A stretch of DNA of 64,000 bases from Thalassococcus halodurans (GCF_900108225.1 NZ_FNUZ01000008.1:1-64000); one strand, 5' to 3'. Counted from the stretch's first letter, positions 52,257 through 61,254 are shown. Program-made: numbers and translations. The notes: generated by a model not told the origin, from the letters alone.

Positions 52257-53568
52257 CCTACCCAAACGGCTGTGGCGTATGTCGGCGTTGCGGCAGGCGC
52301 TGTTGCTGACAGCGCTGTTCTGGATCGCGGTCATCGGCTCTGCTGTTTATGCCGTTTTCGAAATGCGCGACGCCATTGACCGGCGTGTCGACAACCGGCT
52401 GGAAGCACGGTTCGAAATGATCCGTGCCGACATCGCCAACGGCACATTCGACACCAACGCACCGCAATACGTCGGGCTGGAACAGGTGATCTATCTGGCC
52501 CCCGATGAAAAGGACTCTCCGCTTTTTGGCAGGCGCGGCACCTTTCTGGATGATGATCTGGCACCGGACCGCCTGTTTCGCGGTAGATACCCGGACGAAC
52601 CCTGGCTGTTTCTGGGAGGCCCTGCGGGGGATGGCTGGCTGATCGTCGGTCAGAACGTGGGCGAGCTGTCGATCTTTGATGACGTCCTGATGGAAGCGCT
52701 GGTCAGCATCGGCTGGATCACGCTTTTGGTGGCTTTGGCGGTCGGTCTGTTTCTGGGGTGGCGCACGCAGTTGCGGTTATCCAGGGTCACCGCCGTTCTA
52801 GACCGCGCCGCCAGTGGCGATCTGTCCGCGCGCGTTGCACAGGATCAGGACCGCGATGACCTTGATCAGCTTGGCCATCAGGTTAACGACGCTATCGGCC
52901 GGATTGCCGCCGCGCTGGATCAGGCAAAGGGTTTTTCGGCCAGCATCGCGCATGATCTGAAAACCCCCCTCACCCGTCTGCGCATACGTCTGGAAAGCGC
53001 GTTGATGTCAGACGGCGACCGTGAAGAGGAAATCGGCGCGGCGCTGGAAGAGGTGGACAAGGCCATCGCCATTTTTGATGCCTTCCTGCGCCTGTCCAAA
53101 CTGGAAAGCGGCGCGTTGGAGCGGCGGTTTGAACCTGTCGATCTGGCCGCCTTGGCCAATGACATTGCAGAAACCTATGGCCCTGTGATTGAAGACAGCG
53201 GTCGTAGCCTGACGACCGACATCTCGGACGCGACGCTAAACGGTGATCCGGTGCTGCTGGGCCAGTTCCTGACCAACCTGATCCAGAACGCCCTGCGCCA
53301 TACGCCCAAGGGAACGGCGCTGACAATCGTCGTGCGAAAGGGAGTTTTCGGGCTGGCCGACACTGGCCCCGGCGTTCCCGAAGACCAGCGCGATAACGTG
53401 GTGAAACCGATGTACCGGCTGGATCGCAGCCGCAGTACCGAAGGCGCGGGTCTTGGCCTTGCGCTGGCGCGGACGATTGCGCAGCGCCACAAGGCCGAAT
53501 TGCGTTTATCAGAGCCTGATACTGGCGATCATGGCCTGTTCGTGCGCATGGTCTGGCCTGCGAAATAA
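52240..53568 (+). CDS. EnvZ/QseC-type membrane sensor histidine kinase
   Basis: This 442-residue kinase has two membrane helices (ALLLTALFWIAVIGSAVYAV at about 21-40 and LVSIGWITLLVALAVGLFLGW at about 155-175) around a periplasmic sensor of roughly 110 residues rich in Asp. A HAMP region, H-box FSASIAHDLKTPLTRL (His239), N-box LTNLIQNALRHT, and DTGPGVP / EGAGLGLAL boxes follow. ATG 52240 inside the end of the regulator gene is chosen as the first start giving a normal N-terminus. It pairs with the regulator at 51576. Confidence 0.92.
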   Translation: MSTLLSLPKRLWRMSALRQALLLTALFWIAVIGSAVYAVFEMRDAIDRRVDNRLEARFEMIRADIANGTFDTNAPQYVGLEQVIYLAPDEKDSPLFGRRGTFLDDDLAPDRLFRGRYPDEPWLFLGGPAGDGWLIVGQNVGELSIFDDVLMEALVSIGWITLLVALAVGLFLGWRTQLRLSRVTAVLDRAASGDLSARVAQDQDRDDLDQLGHQVNDAIGRIAAALDQAKGFSASIAHDLKTPLTRLRIRLESALMSDGDREEEIGAALEEVDKAIAIFDAFLRLSKLESGALERRFEPVDLAALANDIAETYGPVIEDSGRSLTTDISDATLNGDPVLLGQFLTNLIQNALRHTPKGTALTIVVRKGVFGLADTGPGVPEDQRDNVVKPMYRLDRSRSTEGAGLGLALARTIAQRHKAELRLSEPDTGDHGLFVRMVWPAK

Positions 53569-53668
53569 CGCACAATCCCAAACTGACAAAAGTGTAAGTT
53601 TAGCGCCAAGCAGGCGTAAATCCGGCGGCTCACATGTGTCTCATCACTTGATGCGAAAGGCACGTAAA

Positions 53669-53890
53669 ATGAAGAATTTCCAAGACACCCTGAAACTGGT
53701 CGGCGGCGCTTTGGTGGCGCTGGTCCTGACGCCTGTCATCGCGCTGTTCGGCCTGACCATCCTTGGCCTGTCTATCGGTCTGGCCGCGCTGGTCACCGGC
53801 GGTGTCGCCGCCCGCGTCTGGAGCCAGAGCCGCGACACAGAAGAGCAGCCGGTCGACACGGACGCCACCGCAGAAGCGCAACCTGCATAA
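53669..53890 (+). CDS. Small membrane protein downstream of the two-component system
   Basis: This 73-residue protein has two closely spaced hydrophobic helices (LVGGALVALVLTPVIALFGLTILGLSIGLAALVTGGVAA, read as one long hairpin) and an acidic soluble tail (DTEEQPVDTDATAEAQPA). ATG 53669 is chosen because AAGG lies eight bases upstream. It lies 100 bases after the kinase gene in the same direction. Function unknown; it could be a stress-induced membrane protein under the upstream regulator. Confidence 0.72.
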   Translation: MKNFQDTLKLVGGALVALVLTPVIALFGLTILGLSIGLAALVTGGVAARVWSQSRDTEEQPVDTDATAEAQPA

Positions 53891-53901
53891 CCAGCGGACC
53901 G

Positions 53902-54036
53902 ATGACGGAAAGCACGCTGATACCAGCCGGATTTGGCGCGGTCATGCTGACATTGATCGCCCTGGCCTTGGTCACGGCGCACAGCGACCAAACCATCGGC
54001 ACGGGGACGGCCACACAGGCCGCCCCGATCACCTAG
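53902..54036 (+). CDS. Very small membrane protein (44 residues)
   Basis: This short frame encodes MTESTLIPAGFGAVMLTLIA, continuing with a hydrophobic stretch LALVTAH and a Thr-rich end. A single helix of about 20 residues is evident. It begins 11 bases after the preceding small gene and ends 22 bases before the DUF3500 gene, so it fits an operon position. A weak ribosome-binding site is present (GCGGACCG). It is below usual annotation limits, hence moderate confidence. Confidence 0.5.
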   Translation: MTESTLIPAGFGAVMLTLIALALVTAHSDQTIGTGTATQAAPIT

Positions 54037-54058
54037 ATTTCACTAAAGGACCACTGAT

Positions 54059-55156
54059 ATGAACCGCACTGTTTTGGGGGGCACCGCCCTTGCTGTTTTG
54101 GGTGCCGCCACTGCAGGCTACAACGCGCTTGGCTCGATGGGGTTTGCCCAAGGCAGCCTGCAAACACCCGCCGTCGACATTGCCGTCAGCGACAGCTTTG
54201 AAGACGCGGCAACCGATGCCAAGACACAGGCCATCGTCGCCGCTGCAAATGCGTTTCTAGCCACGCTAAGCGACGAAGAACGCGCCCTGACCGTTTACGA
54301 TCTGACCGACAACACACAGCGTGCCAACTGGTCGAATTTTCCCACCGGTCCCGTACAGCGGGGCGGTGTCATGCGGGGCAATCTGACCGATGATCAGAAC
54401 GCCGCGATGGACGCCCTGTTGGCCGAGGTCATGAGCGCGGACGGTTACAACAACATCAAGTACCAGCTTGCCGCTGAAGAAACGCTGGATCGCGGAACAA
54501 GCGGGCGGGCGTTGTTTGGTGACGAATATTATTTTCTGTCCTTTGTCGGCACCCCGTCTGAAACCCAGCCGTGGATGCTGCAATTCGGTGGGCACCATCT
54601 GGCGATCAACGTGACGTTCTATGGCGACGATGCCGCGTTCTCGCCCATGCTGACGGGGGGTGAGCCTTTGAAGATCGACTATGACGGCGATCAGGTGTTC
54701 ATCACCGAAAAGGAACTGACCGCAGCGGCGACCTTGATGGACAGCCTGAGCGACGACCAGCTGACCACCGCCATTCGCGGCAGCAAAGCGATCCAGCTTT
54801 TGACTGGCCCGGGTGAAAACGGCGTGGTTCCAGCCAATGAAGGCATCAAGGGCAGCGATCTGTCCGACGCGCAGCAGGCGCTGTTGCTGGATGTGATCGC
54901 GGCACGATTGGGCTTTATCAATGACGATGATTTTGCCGCCAACATGGCGCCGATCCGCGCGGCGCTGGACGACACGTACTTTGGTTGGTGGGGCCCCGAG
55001 GCACCGATGGGCGCGGCCTATTTCCGGATCACGGGTCCCAACCTTATTCTGGAATACGCGCCGCAGGACCTTGATGGCGACCCGACGGACCACGCGCACA
55101 ACATGTATCGCGATCCGACCAATGACTACGGCGCAGCATGGTTGGCGGGCCAATGA
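54059..55156 (+). CDS. DUF3500 exported protein
   Basis: This 365-residue protein matches DUF3500. An N-terminal signal-like region (LGGTALAVLGAATAGYNALG) precedes a mature part with ANAFLATLSDEERALTVYDLTDNTQRANWSNFP and GDEYYFLSFVGTPSETQPWMLQFGGHHLAINVTF, typical of the family. Later comes HAHNMYRDPTNDYGAAWL. Members are secreted, of unknown biochemical role, often in bacteria that handle metals or hydrolyse extracellular material. A good ribosome-binding site AAAGGA lies upstream. It overlaps the EF-hand protein gene by 4 bases. Confidence 0.9.
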   Translation: MNRTVLGGTALAVLGAATAGYNALGSMGFAQGSLQTPAVDIAVSDSFEDAATDAKTQAIVAAANAFLATLSDEERALTVYDLTDNTQRANWSNFPTGPVQRGGVMRGNLTDDQNAAMDALLAEVMSADGYNNIKYQLAAEETLDRGTSGRALFGDEYYFLSFVGTPSETQPWMLQFGGHHLAINVTFYGDDAAFSPMLTGGEPLKIDYDGDQVFITEKELTAAATLMDSLSDDQLTTAIRGSKAIQLLTGPGENGVVPANEGIKGSDLSDAQQALLLDVIAARLGFINDDDFAANMAPIRAALDDTYFGWWGPEAPMGAAYFRITGPNLILEYAPQDLDGDPTDHAHNMYRDPTNDYGAAWLAGQ

Positions 55157-55686
55157 AACGCATCGTTATCCTGACCACCATCGCCGCCTTGGCCGCTGCC
55201 CCACTGGCCGCCCATCCCCATAAGGATGTCGACCAACAAGTGGCGCTGACCGTCGCGCCGGATCATGTGGATATGGCGATCACTATCGTGCCGTCCTACG
55301 TGTCGGGCGCGGATATCTTCGACATGATTGATCGCGATCAGGACGGAACAGTCTCTGATACCGAAGCCAACCACTTCGCGAACGACGTCCTGCAAACTGC
55401 CATTCTGAAAGACGGCACAACCACGCAGGTTTGGGATCAGATCAACGCAAGTGTGCCGGACCGAGAGACGATGGCGGCCGGTGGTGGCCAGATCATCATC
55501 GCGGCCAGCACGGATGCAAACCTGACCACGGAAACGCCCGTTCAGTTCGCTATCGGCTATGACGCGATTTCACATGACTGGTTCGTGCAACCTTGGCTGA
55601 ACCCAGCGGATTTCCCGATGGATCAACAGCCGAGCATCGACCGGATCAGTGACACGGAAATCACCGTCACTCTGGCCGGTTTATAA
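55153..55686 (+). CDS. Exported EF-hand-like protein
   Basis: This 177-residue protein has a signal peptide (MKRIVILTTIAALAAAPLAA). It then has His-rich HPHKD, and an EF-hand loop DRDQDGTVSDTE at about residues 58-69 with the D-x-D-x-D-G-x-x-x-x-x-E spacing. A beta-rich remainder (GQIIIAASTDANLTTETPVQFAIGYDA) follows. ATG 55153 overlaps the DUF3500 stop. It probably binds calcium in the periplasm and works with the DUF3500 protein. It ends at the terminator shared with purU. Confidence 0.85.
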   Translation: MKRIVILTTIAALAAAPLAAHPHKDVDQQVALTVAPDHVDMAITIVPSYVSGADIFDMIDRDQDGTVSDTEANHFANDVLQTAILKDGTTTQVWDQINASVPDRETMAAGGGQIIIAASTDANLTTETPVQFAIGYDAISHDWFVQPWLNPADFPMDQQPSIDRISDTEITVTLAGL

Positions 55687-55691
55687 GAAAA

Positions 55692-55720
55692 CCCCCGGCG
55701 TCCGATGTGGAGGCCGGGGG
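55692..55720 (-). terminator. Terminator of purU (convergent region)
   Basis: CCCCCGGC and GCCGGGGG form an 8-base GC stem. On the minus strand the stem is followed by TTTTCTTAT, a good terminator for purU. On the plus strand it follows the EF-hand gene by a few bases but has no T-run. Confidence 0.82.
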
Positions 55721-55727
55721 CAAATCG

Positions 55728-56612
55728 TTAGCCCATACGCTCGGACGCAAAGCCACCGGGGCTGGCCGGGAAGACGATGGTCTTGTTCCCGTTCTGGAAT
55801 ACCCGGTGGTGGATGTGCGCGTGGATTGCGCGGGCGAATACCTGTGCTTCGACATCACGGCCCAGCGACACGTAATCCGCCGCGCTTTGCGCGTGGGTGA
55901 TGCGCACGATGTCCTGTTCGATGATCGGGCCTTCGTCCAGATCGGCGGTCACGTAATGCGCTGTCGCACCGATCAGTTTCACACCACGCTGGAACGCCTG
56001 CTTGTAGGGGTTCGCGCCCTTGAACGACGGCAAGAAGGAATGGTGGATGTTGATGATCCGGCCCGACATCTTCTGGCACATCTCATCCGACAGGATCTGC
56101 ATGTACCGCGCCAGCACGATCAGTTCGGCACCGGTGTCGCGCACCACGTCCATGATCTCGCCCTCGGCCACAGGTTTGTTTTCCTTGGTCACGGGGATGT
56201 GGTGGAACGGCAGATCGTGGTTTTCGACGACCTTCTGATATTCGGTGTGGTTCGAGATGACCGCAACGATATCAATCGGCAGGGCACCAATGCGCCAGCG
56301 ATACAGCAGATCGTTCAGGCAGTGGCCAAAGCGCGACACCATGATCACGACCTTCATCTTCACCGCTTCGTCGTGGAACGCATAGTCCATGCCGAAAGGC
56401 GAAGCGACAGGCGTGAAATCGGCCTGAAGCGCATCCAGCGTCGCGCCCTCTTCGGATACGAAACTGACGCGCATAAAGAACTTGCCCGTTTCTGGGTCGT
56501 CGAACTGGGCGCTATCGGTGATGTTGCAGCCGTGATCGGTCAGAAAGCCCGAGATCGCTGCAACGATCCCGCGGGTGGAATTACAGGTGACGGTCAGAAC
56601 GTATTTGGTCAC
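55728..56612 (-). CDS. purU: Formyltetrahydrofolate deformylase
   Basis: This 294-residue enzyme releases formate from 10-formyltetrahydrofolate. An N-terminal ACT domain (VLTVTCNSTRGIVAAISGFLTDHGCNITDSAQFDD in the first 40 residues) precedes the formyltransferase-like catalytic part. Catalytic motifs are seen at VISNHTEYQ, LARYMQILS, NIHHSFLPSFKGANPYKQAF and GATAHYVTADLDEGPII. In roseobacters PurU often accompanies demethylation of betaines, where it clears C1 units. The next gene upstream is a ferredoxin reductase-like flavoprotein, 15 bases away. Confidence 0.95.
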   Translation of the reverse strand: MTKYVLTVTCNSTRGIVAAISGFLTDHGCNITDSAQFDDPETGKFFMRVSFVSEEGATLDALQADFTPVASPFGMDYAFHDEAVKMKVVIMVSRFGHCLNDLLYRWRIGALPIDIVAVISNHTEYQKVVENHDLPFHHIPVTKENKPVAEGEIMDVVRDTGAELIVLARYMQILSDEMCQKMSGRIINIHHSFLPSFKGANPYKQAFQRGVKLIGATAHYVTADLDEGPIIEQDIVRITHAQSAADYVSLGRDVEAQVFARAIHAHIHHRVFQNGNKTIVFPASPGGFASERMG

Positions 56613-56627
56613 AGGTGGGTCCTCAGG

Positions 56628-57821
56628 TTACAGCGCAACCGCGTCGCGCATCAGTTTTTTCAGGGGATCGGCGGGGTCGGCCAGCCGGTCGGGATCGGGG
56701 CACTGGCGCGCATTGATCATGCGTTCCGCCAGCTTGATGTCTTTGGCAATGGTGTTGCCTGTCGCGATGCCGGCGGCGGCAACAAGGCGGCCTTTGGCGT
56801 CCAGTTCAAATTCCAGATAGGCATCGCCCGCCTGCCGCGTCACGCAGCGGTTTTGCGGATTATGAAAGCCTGCCATTTGCAGACCCAGATCGTATTGATC
56901 CGACCAGAACCATGGCGTCGGGGCAAAGGTCACATCTTCGCCCGCCATCGCCTTGGCCGCAGCCGCGCCCATTTCGACGGCAACGCGCCATGCCTCGAAC
57001 CGTGTTTGCCCAAACTCGGGATGGTCCAGCGATGCACAGTCGCCTGCCGCAAAAATCGACGGGTCTTTTGTCTGCAGGTCAGGACCGACAACGATGCCAT
57101 TGGCACAGGTCAGACCCGCATCTTCGGCCAGTTGTGTGTTCGGGATCACGCCGATTGCGGCAACAATGACCCCAGCTTCAATCGCGACGCCATCCGTCAG
57201 ATGAACGGCATTTTCGGTCAGGTGCGAAATGCGCACGTCAAAGCGCAGGTCGACACCTTCGGCCTGATGACGCGCAACGATATGGTCTGCCAAGGCAGGC
57301 GACAACGCGCGACCCAAGGCACGCGGGCCAGCCTCTAGCACAGTCACTTCCACACCTTTGGTGCGCAGCACAGCGGCGAGTTCGAGGCCGATCAGCCCCG
57401 CACCGATGACGACGACACGATTGGCGGAAGCCGCGCGGTCAAAGATCGTCTTGGCGTCTTCGAACGTGCGCATCGGCAGCGCGTGTTTACCGCCTTCGCA
57501 GGGCAGCGCGCGCGGCGTCGATCCAGTGGCCAGCAGCAGTTTGTCGTAGGCAACATCCGTCCCGTCAGACAGACGCACCACGTTGTCCTGACGGTCGATG
57601 GCCGTGGCCGACACGCCCTGAAGATATGTCACATGATCCATCGCAGAGGCCGCGCAGATCGGTTTCAGAACGACGTCCTCACCCTCTGGCTTGGACATAG
57701 GCGGGCGTTCGTAGGGCAGATGCGGCTCTGCCCCGATCAGGGTCACTTGTCCCTTGTCCTTTAGGTCAAGCGCAGCACGGGCGCCGGCTTCGCCAGCGCC
57801 AATAATGACGTAACGTGTCAC
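56628..57821 (-). CDS. Ferredoxin reductase-like FAD/NAD oxidoreductase
   Basis: This 397-residue flavoprotein has the rhodocoxin/putidaredoxin reductase layout. FAD motif VIIGAGEAGARAALDL opens the protein, then LPYERPPMSK, LLLATGSTPRALP, the NAD motif VVIGAGLIGLELAAVLRTKG, GVIPNTQLAEDAGL and the FAD-binding AAGDCASL. The C-terminal dimer domain contains WFWSDQYDLGLQMAG. It should pass electrons from NADH to a 2Fe-2S protein or Rieske oxygenase. Its place before purU suggests betaine or methylamine demethylation. No ferredoxin or oxygenase gene is in the window. Confidence 0.9.
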   Translation of the reverse strand: MTRYVIIGAGEAGARAALDLKDKGQVTLIGAEPHLPYERPPMSKPEGEDVVLKPICAASAMDHVTYLQGVSATAIDRQDNVVRLSDGTDVAYDKLLLATGSTPRALPCEGGKHALPMRTFEDAKTIFDRAASANRVVVIGAGLIGLELAAVLRTKGVEVTVLEAGPRALGRALSPALADHIVARHQAEGVDLRFDVRISHLTENAVHLTDGVAIEAGVIVAAIGVIPNTQLAEDAGLTCANGIVVGPDLQTKDPSIFAAGDCASLDHPEFGQTRFEAWRVAVEMGAAAAKAMAGEDVTFAPTPWFWSDQYDLGLQMAGFHNPQNRCVTRQAGDAYLEFELDAKGRLVAAAGIATGNTIAKDIKLAERMINARQCPDPDRLADPADPLKKLMRDAVAL

Positions 57822-57846
57822 AGTGTCTTTCCTTAGACTTCAGACG

Positions 57847-58083
57847 TTATTTCGGGTCTGTTTCGCCTGTATCATCCGCATAGTCAGCGGGGTCGAACAC
57901 GACGAAAAACTGATAGGCGCACCACAGTCCGGCAGCCCCGAAAAGGATCGCCCAAAAAGGTGATCCCGTGCTGAGTAGTTCTACCAATGCCCACGCAATG
58001 CAACCGGTTACAACGACGATCCTGCGCCACAATGGCCTGAAAAATGGATGCTTTACGTCGAAGGCGTTTCGCATTGGCTTCAT
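57847..58083 (-). CDS. Small two-helix membrane protein
   Basis: This 78-residue protein has a basic N-terminus (FDVKHPFFRPLWRR), two hydrophobic helices (IVVVTGCIAWALVELLS and FWAILFGAAGLWCAYQFFVVF) and an acidic tail (DPADYADDTGETDPK). The open frame reaches 58290 but the conserved-looking part starts near 58083, outside iolG. It is 25 bases upstream of the reductase gene and may be co-transcribed with it. Function unknown; similar small proteins are widespread in Rhodobacterales in my recollection. Confidence 0.7.
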   Translation of the reverse strand: MKPMRNAFDVKHPFFRPLWRRIVVVTGCIAWALVELLSTGSPFWAILFGAAGLWCAYQFFVVFDPADYADDTGETDPK

Positions 58084-58165
58084 CTCGGGTGTTATGGGAA
58101 CCTTTGGCAACAATAGGCACTTGCCGGGCAATGATCCACCGCCCGGCGTGTATTTATCTGCCGGA

Positions 58166-59158
58166 TCAGGCCAGAGTGACCGCCTGACCGGTTTTTGCAG
58201 ACTGAAGCGCCGCATCCGCCAGCTCCAGCGCCCGTAGACCATCAAGGCCGGTGGTCGGCGTCGGGCGACCGTTTTCCACCGCGTCCACAAAGGCCGCGAT
58301 TTCGTTCGCGTAGGCAGCGGTGTAGCGGCTCATGAAGAAGTTCAGCAGCGGCGGTTTGGTATAGCCGTCTCCATTGGCCAGCTCGATGTTGGCCTCGCGG
58401 TGGTTCATCGCCGATACCGAGCCCTTGGATCCATGCACCTCGATCCTCTGGTCATAGCCATAGGTGGCGCGGCGGGTGTTGGTGATGGTGCACTGCTTGC
58501 CGGACGCTGTGCGCAGGATGACGTTCACGCTGTCATAGTCGCCCAGCTTTTCAATCTCGGGGTCAGTCAGAACCGAGGCCTGCGCCATGACGGTTTCAAC
58601 CTCCTCACCCAAAAGCCAACGGGCCACGTCGAAATCGTGGATCGTCATATCGCGGAAAATCCCGCCCGAGCTTTGGATGTAGGCAGGCGGCGGCGCACCC
58701 GGGTCGCGGGATGTCAGGGTAACCATCTCGACATCACCGATGCGGCCATCATCAATCGCCGCTTTCAGCGCGGTAAAGTCAGGGTCAAACCGACGCTGGA
58801 AGCCCACCATCAGCGTCCCGTTTTCCGCCTTGACCGTGTCGATCACCTGACGGGCGCGGGCCACGTCCAAATCGACCGGCTTTTCACAGAACACGGCCTT
58901 ACCGGCGCGAACGAAATCCTCGATCAGGTCGGCGTGGGTGTCGGTGGGCGTACAGATGATCACTGCGTCGATATCATCGGCGGTCCGGATATCATCGATG
59001 CTGCGGATATCGCAGCCGTAGGCATCGCTCAGCTTTTGTGCGGCGGCCTCGATCGCGTCGGCGACGGCAACCAGAGCGGCGCCCGGAACGGTGGTGATGG
59101 CCTTGGCGTGGACCTGACCGATCCGCCCTGCCCCTAGAACACCAAATCTGACTGTCAT
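58166..59158 (-). CDS. iolG: Inositol 2-dehydrogenase (Gfo/Idh/MocA family)
   Basis: This 330-residue NAD-dependent dehydrogenase has the nucleotide motif GVLGAGRIGQVHA and the catalytic EKPVDLD motif near residue 97. The substrate-side pattern GGIFRDMTIHDFDVARWLLGEE carries conserved Asp and His and is typical of IolG. It oxidises myo-inositol to 2-keto-myo-inositol. Other members of the family act on related sugars, but the ABC transporter and iolI-like gene in the same operon favour inositol. Confidence 0.92.
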   Translation of the reverse strand: MTVRFGVLGAGRIGQVHAKAITTVPGAALVAVADAIEAAAQKLSDAYGCDIRSIDDIRTADDIDAVIICTPTDTHADLIEDFVRAGKAVFCEKPVDLDVARARQVIDTVKAENGTLMVGFQRRFDPDFTALKAAIDDGRIGDVEMVTLTSRDPGAPPPAYIQSSGGIFRDMTIHDFDVARWLLGEEVETVMAQASVLTDPEIEKLGDYDSVNVILRTASGKQCTITNTRRATYGYDQRIEVHGSKGSVSAMNHREANIELANGDGYTKPPLLNFFMSRYTAAYANEIAAFVDAVENGRPTPTTGLDGLRALELADAALQSAKTGQAVTLA

Positions 59159-59204
59159 GTTTTACCTCATAGGTCGTTTAGACGGGCAAAGCCCGCCTGT
59201 GCGC

Positions 59205-59223
59205 CGCAGGGTGTGACCCTGCG
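59205..59223 (-). terminator. Intercistronic hairpin between the ABC ATPase gene and iolG
   Basis: CGCAGGGT-GTG-ACCCTGCG forms an 8-base perfect stem with a tight loop. A second short stem (CGGGC-AAA-GCCCG) lies at 59182-59195, closer to iolG. They fall in the 111-base gap after the transporter genes and may stabilise the transporter mRNA or reduce iolG expression. Confidence 0.5.
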
Positions 59224-59269
59224 ACGATGTTGCAAAAGTTGTTTGTGGGTGGTCAGCCTGAGGCGGACC

Positions 59270-60049
59270 TTATGCGGCGTCCGCATATTCGGGCTGTGTT
59301 TTGGCACCTGTGATGTAGGCCACCACGTCTTCGCCCGTGATATCGTTGTTCTTGATATCAAGGTTGGCGCAGATACGGCCACGGCGGAACACCACGATCC
59401 GGTCACACAGATCCATCACCTGACGCATGTTGTGCGAGATCAGGATCAGTGGCTCGCCGGCTTCTTTCAGCGTGCGGATGATGTTTTCGACCTGCGCCGT
59501 TTCCTGCACCCCAAGCGCCGCCGTGGGTTCGTCCATGATGGTCAGTTTGCTGTGGAACGTTGCTGTGCGGGCAATCGCCACACACTGGCGCTGACCGCCT
59601 GACATCCGTTCGATGGTGCCGCGAATGTTCGGGATTTTAACGCCCGTTTTTTCCAGCGCCCCCATCGTGCGTTCGCGCATCGCCTTGTAGTCAAGGATCG
59701 AAAACGGCCCGAATTTGAACTTAACCAGTTCGCGCCCCAGAAACAGGTTGTCGGGAACGTCCAGCTGATCGGCCAAAGCCAAGGTCTGGAACACCGTTTC
59801 AATCCCTGCATTGCGCGCGTCCATCGGGTTTTCGAAAAACACCGGCTTGCCGTCAAAGATCACGTCGCCCCGTGTGCGTTGTTCAACCCCGGTGATCTGG
59901 CGGACAAAGGTGGATTTGCCTGCACCGTTGTCCCCCATGATCGCCACGTGTTCGCCTTTGCGCAGGGTAAAGTTTGCCCCCTGCAAGGCATGCACGCCAC
60001 CGTAGTGTTTGGTCAGATTGCGGGTTTCCAGAATGATATCGTTTGTCAT
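59270..60049 (-). CDS. Sugar ABC transporter ATP-binding protein
   Basis: This 259-residue single-domain ATPase has Walker A MGDNGAGKSTFVRQ, signature MSGGQRQCVAIAR and Walker B LTIMDEPTAALGV. It resembles the inositol/ribose group (single ATPase half). It powers the permease encoded 12 bases upstream. The C-terminus binds nothing obvious. Confidence 0.92.
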   Translation of the reverse strand: MTNDIILETRNLTKHYGGVHALQGANFTLRKGEHVAIMGDNGAGKSTFVRQITGVEQRTRGDVIFDGKPVFFENPMDARNAGIETVFQTLALADQLDVPDNLFLGRELVKFKFGPFSILDYKAMRERTMGALEKTGVKIPNIRGTIERMSGGQRQCVAIARTATFHSKLTIMDEPTAALGVQETAQVENIIRTLKEAGEPLILISHNMRQVMDLCDRIVVFRRGRICANLDIKNNDITGEDVVAYITGAKTQPEYADAA

Positions 60050-60061
60050 GAAGATCGCTCC

Positions 60062-61156
60062 TTATGCCCGCGCTGCTGCGCGTTGACGGCGCCATTGGTC
60101 CAGTACCACGGCGGCGACGATGATGATGCCTTTGACCATTTCCTGATAGTAGGCGTCGAGGCGCAGATAGGTGAAACCCGAGATAATGACGCCAAAGATC
60201 AGCGCACCCAGAACCGTGCCCACGATCGACCCGCGACCACCGGCAAGGCTGACGCCGCCGATAACTGTCATGGCAATCGCGTCCAGTTCGTACATCACGC
60301 CCATTCCCGCCTGAGCGGTCAGGTTTTTCGACGCCAGCACCAGCGCGGACAGACCCGCCAGAATACCGGCAATGGTGTAGACCAGTACCTTGTGACGGTC
60401 GACCTTGATCCCCGACATCCGCGCCGCGTCTTCGTTCGATCCGATGGCATAGGTGTGTTTGCCGTAGACGGTGTATTTCAGGATGAAGTGGAACAGGATC
60501 GCCAGACCGATAAAGATCACCACAGGCGACCAACCGGACATGCCGTTACCAATCGCGCCGAAGGGTTCGGTCGGGAAAGAAATCGGCTGACCCTTGGACC
60601 ACCACTTGGCCGCACCACGTGCCGCAACCATCATGCCCAAAGTGGCGATGAACGGCGGAATGCGGGTGTAGGCCACCAAAAGCCCGTTCACCAATCCGGC
60701 AAATGTGCCGACGGCTATGGCGACAACAATCGGAACGATAACCGGCAGGTCCATCCATGCTTCACCAAAGATCGCTTTGGGGTTCGGATTGCCATTGACC
60801 AAAGCGGTTTGCGCAAAGCTCATGGCGACCATCGCTGTCAAACCGACGATAGACCCCGGAGACAGGTCGATCCCGCCCGAGATAATGACCTGCGTGGACC
60901 CGATGGCGATGATGCCGATGATCGACACCTGAAGGATGATGATCTTCAGGCGGACCATGTTCAGGATGGTACCATCGCGGTTGGTGTTGAAGTCGAACAG
61001 AAGGCTTTGACCCTTCATATAGGGCAACACCTGCCCCAGAATTTCGAAGATCACGATGATCGCAATCAAGGCGATGAATACGTTCATCTCGTTCGGCCAG
61101 GCGCGTTTCTTTGCGTCGAACGACAAACCGCCGATACCATGGGACGTCTCGGACAT
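60062..61156 (-). CDS. Sugar (inositol-type) ABC transporter permease
   Basis: This 364-residue permease of the ribose/inositol type has about ten membrane helices, for example VFIALIAIIVIFEILGQVL, ISIIGIIAIGSTQVIISGGIDLS (split), LVNGLLVAYTRIPPFIATLG and VVIFIGLAILFHFIL. The family motifs ISGGIDLSPGSIVGL, PPFIATLGMMVAARG and AARMSGIKVDRHKVLVY are present. The N-terminus is longer than average by about 20 residues. It lies between the binding protein and ATPase genes. Confidence 0.93.
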   Translation of the reverse strand: MSETSHGIGGLSFDAKKRAWPNEMNVFIALIAIIVIFEILGQVLPYMKGQSLLFDFNTNRDGTILNMVRLKIIILQVSIIGIIAIGSTQVIISGGIDLSPGSIVGLTAMVAMSFAQTALVNGNPNPKAIFGEAWMDLPVIVPIVVAIAVGTFAGLVNGLLVAYTRIPPFIATLGMMVAARGAAKWWSKGQPISFPTEPFGAIGNGMSGWSPVVIFIGLAILFHFILKYTVYGKHTYAIGSNEDAARMSGIKVDRHKVLVYTIAGILAGLSALVLASKNLTAQAGMGVMYELDAIAMTVIGGVSLAGGRGSIVGTVLGALIFGVIISGFTYLRLDAYYQEMVKGIIIVAAVVLDQWRRQRAAARA

Positions 61157-61254
61157 CCTTTCCCCTCTCTTTTTGGCTTTCCTGATGTTTCACCTAGGAA
61201 AGAAGGCGGGCGGAGCCCAAAAGCACCGCCCCCCGAATTGCGTCTGGAACCGGA

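Noticed and set aside
55707-57338. Plus-strand open frame of 543 codons antisense to purU and the reductase
   Set aside because: Composition is rich in His, Arg and Gln, with no domain; both real genes on the minus strand have full motifs.
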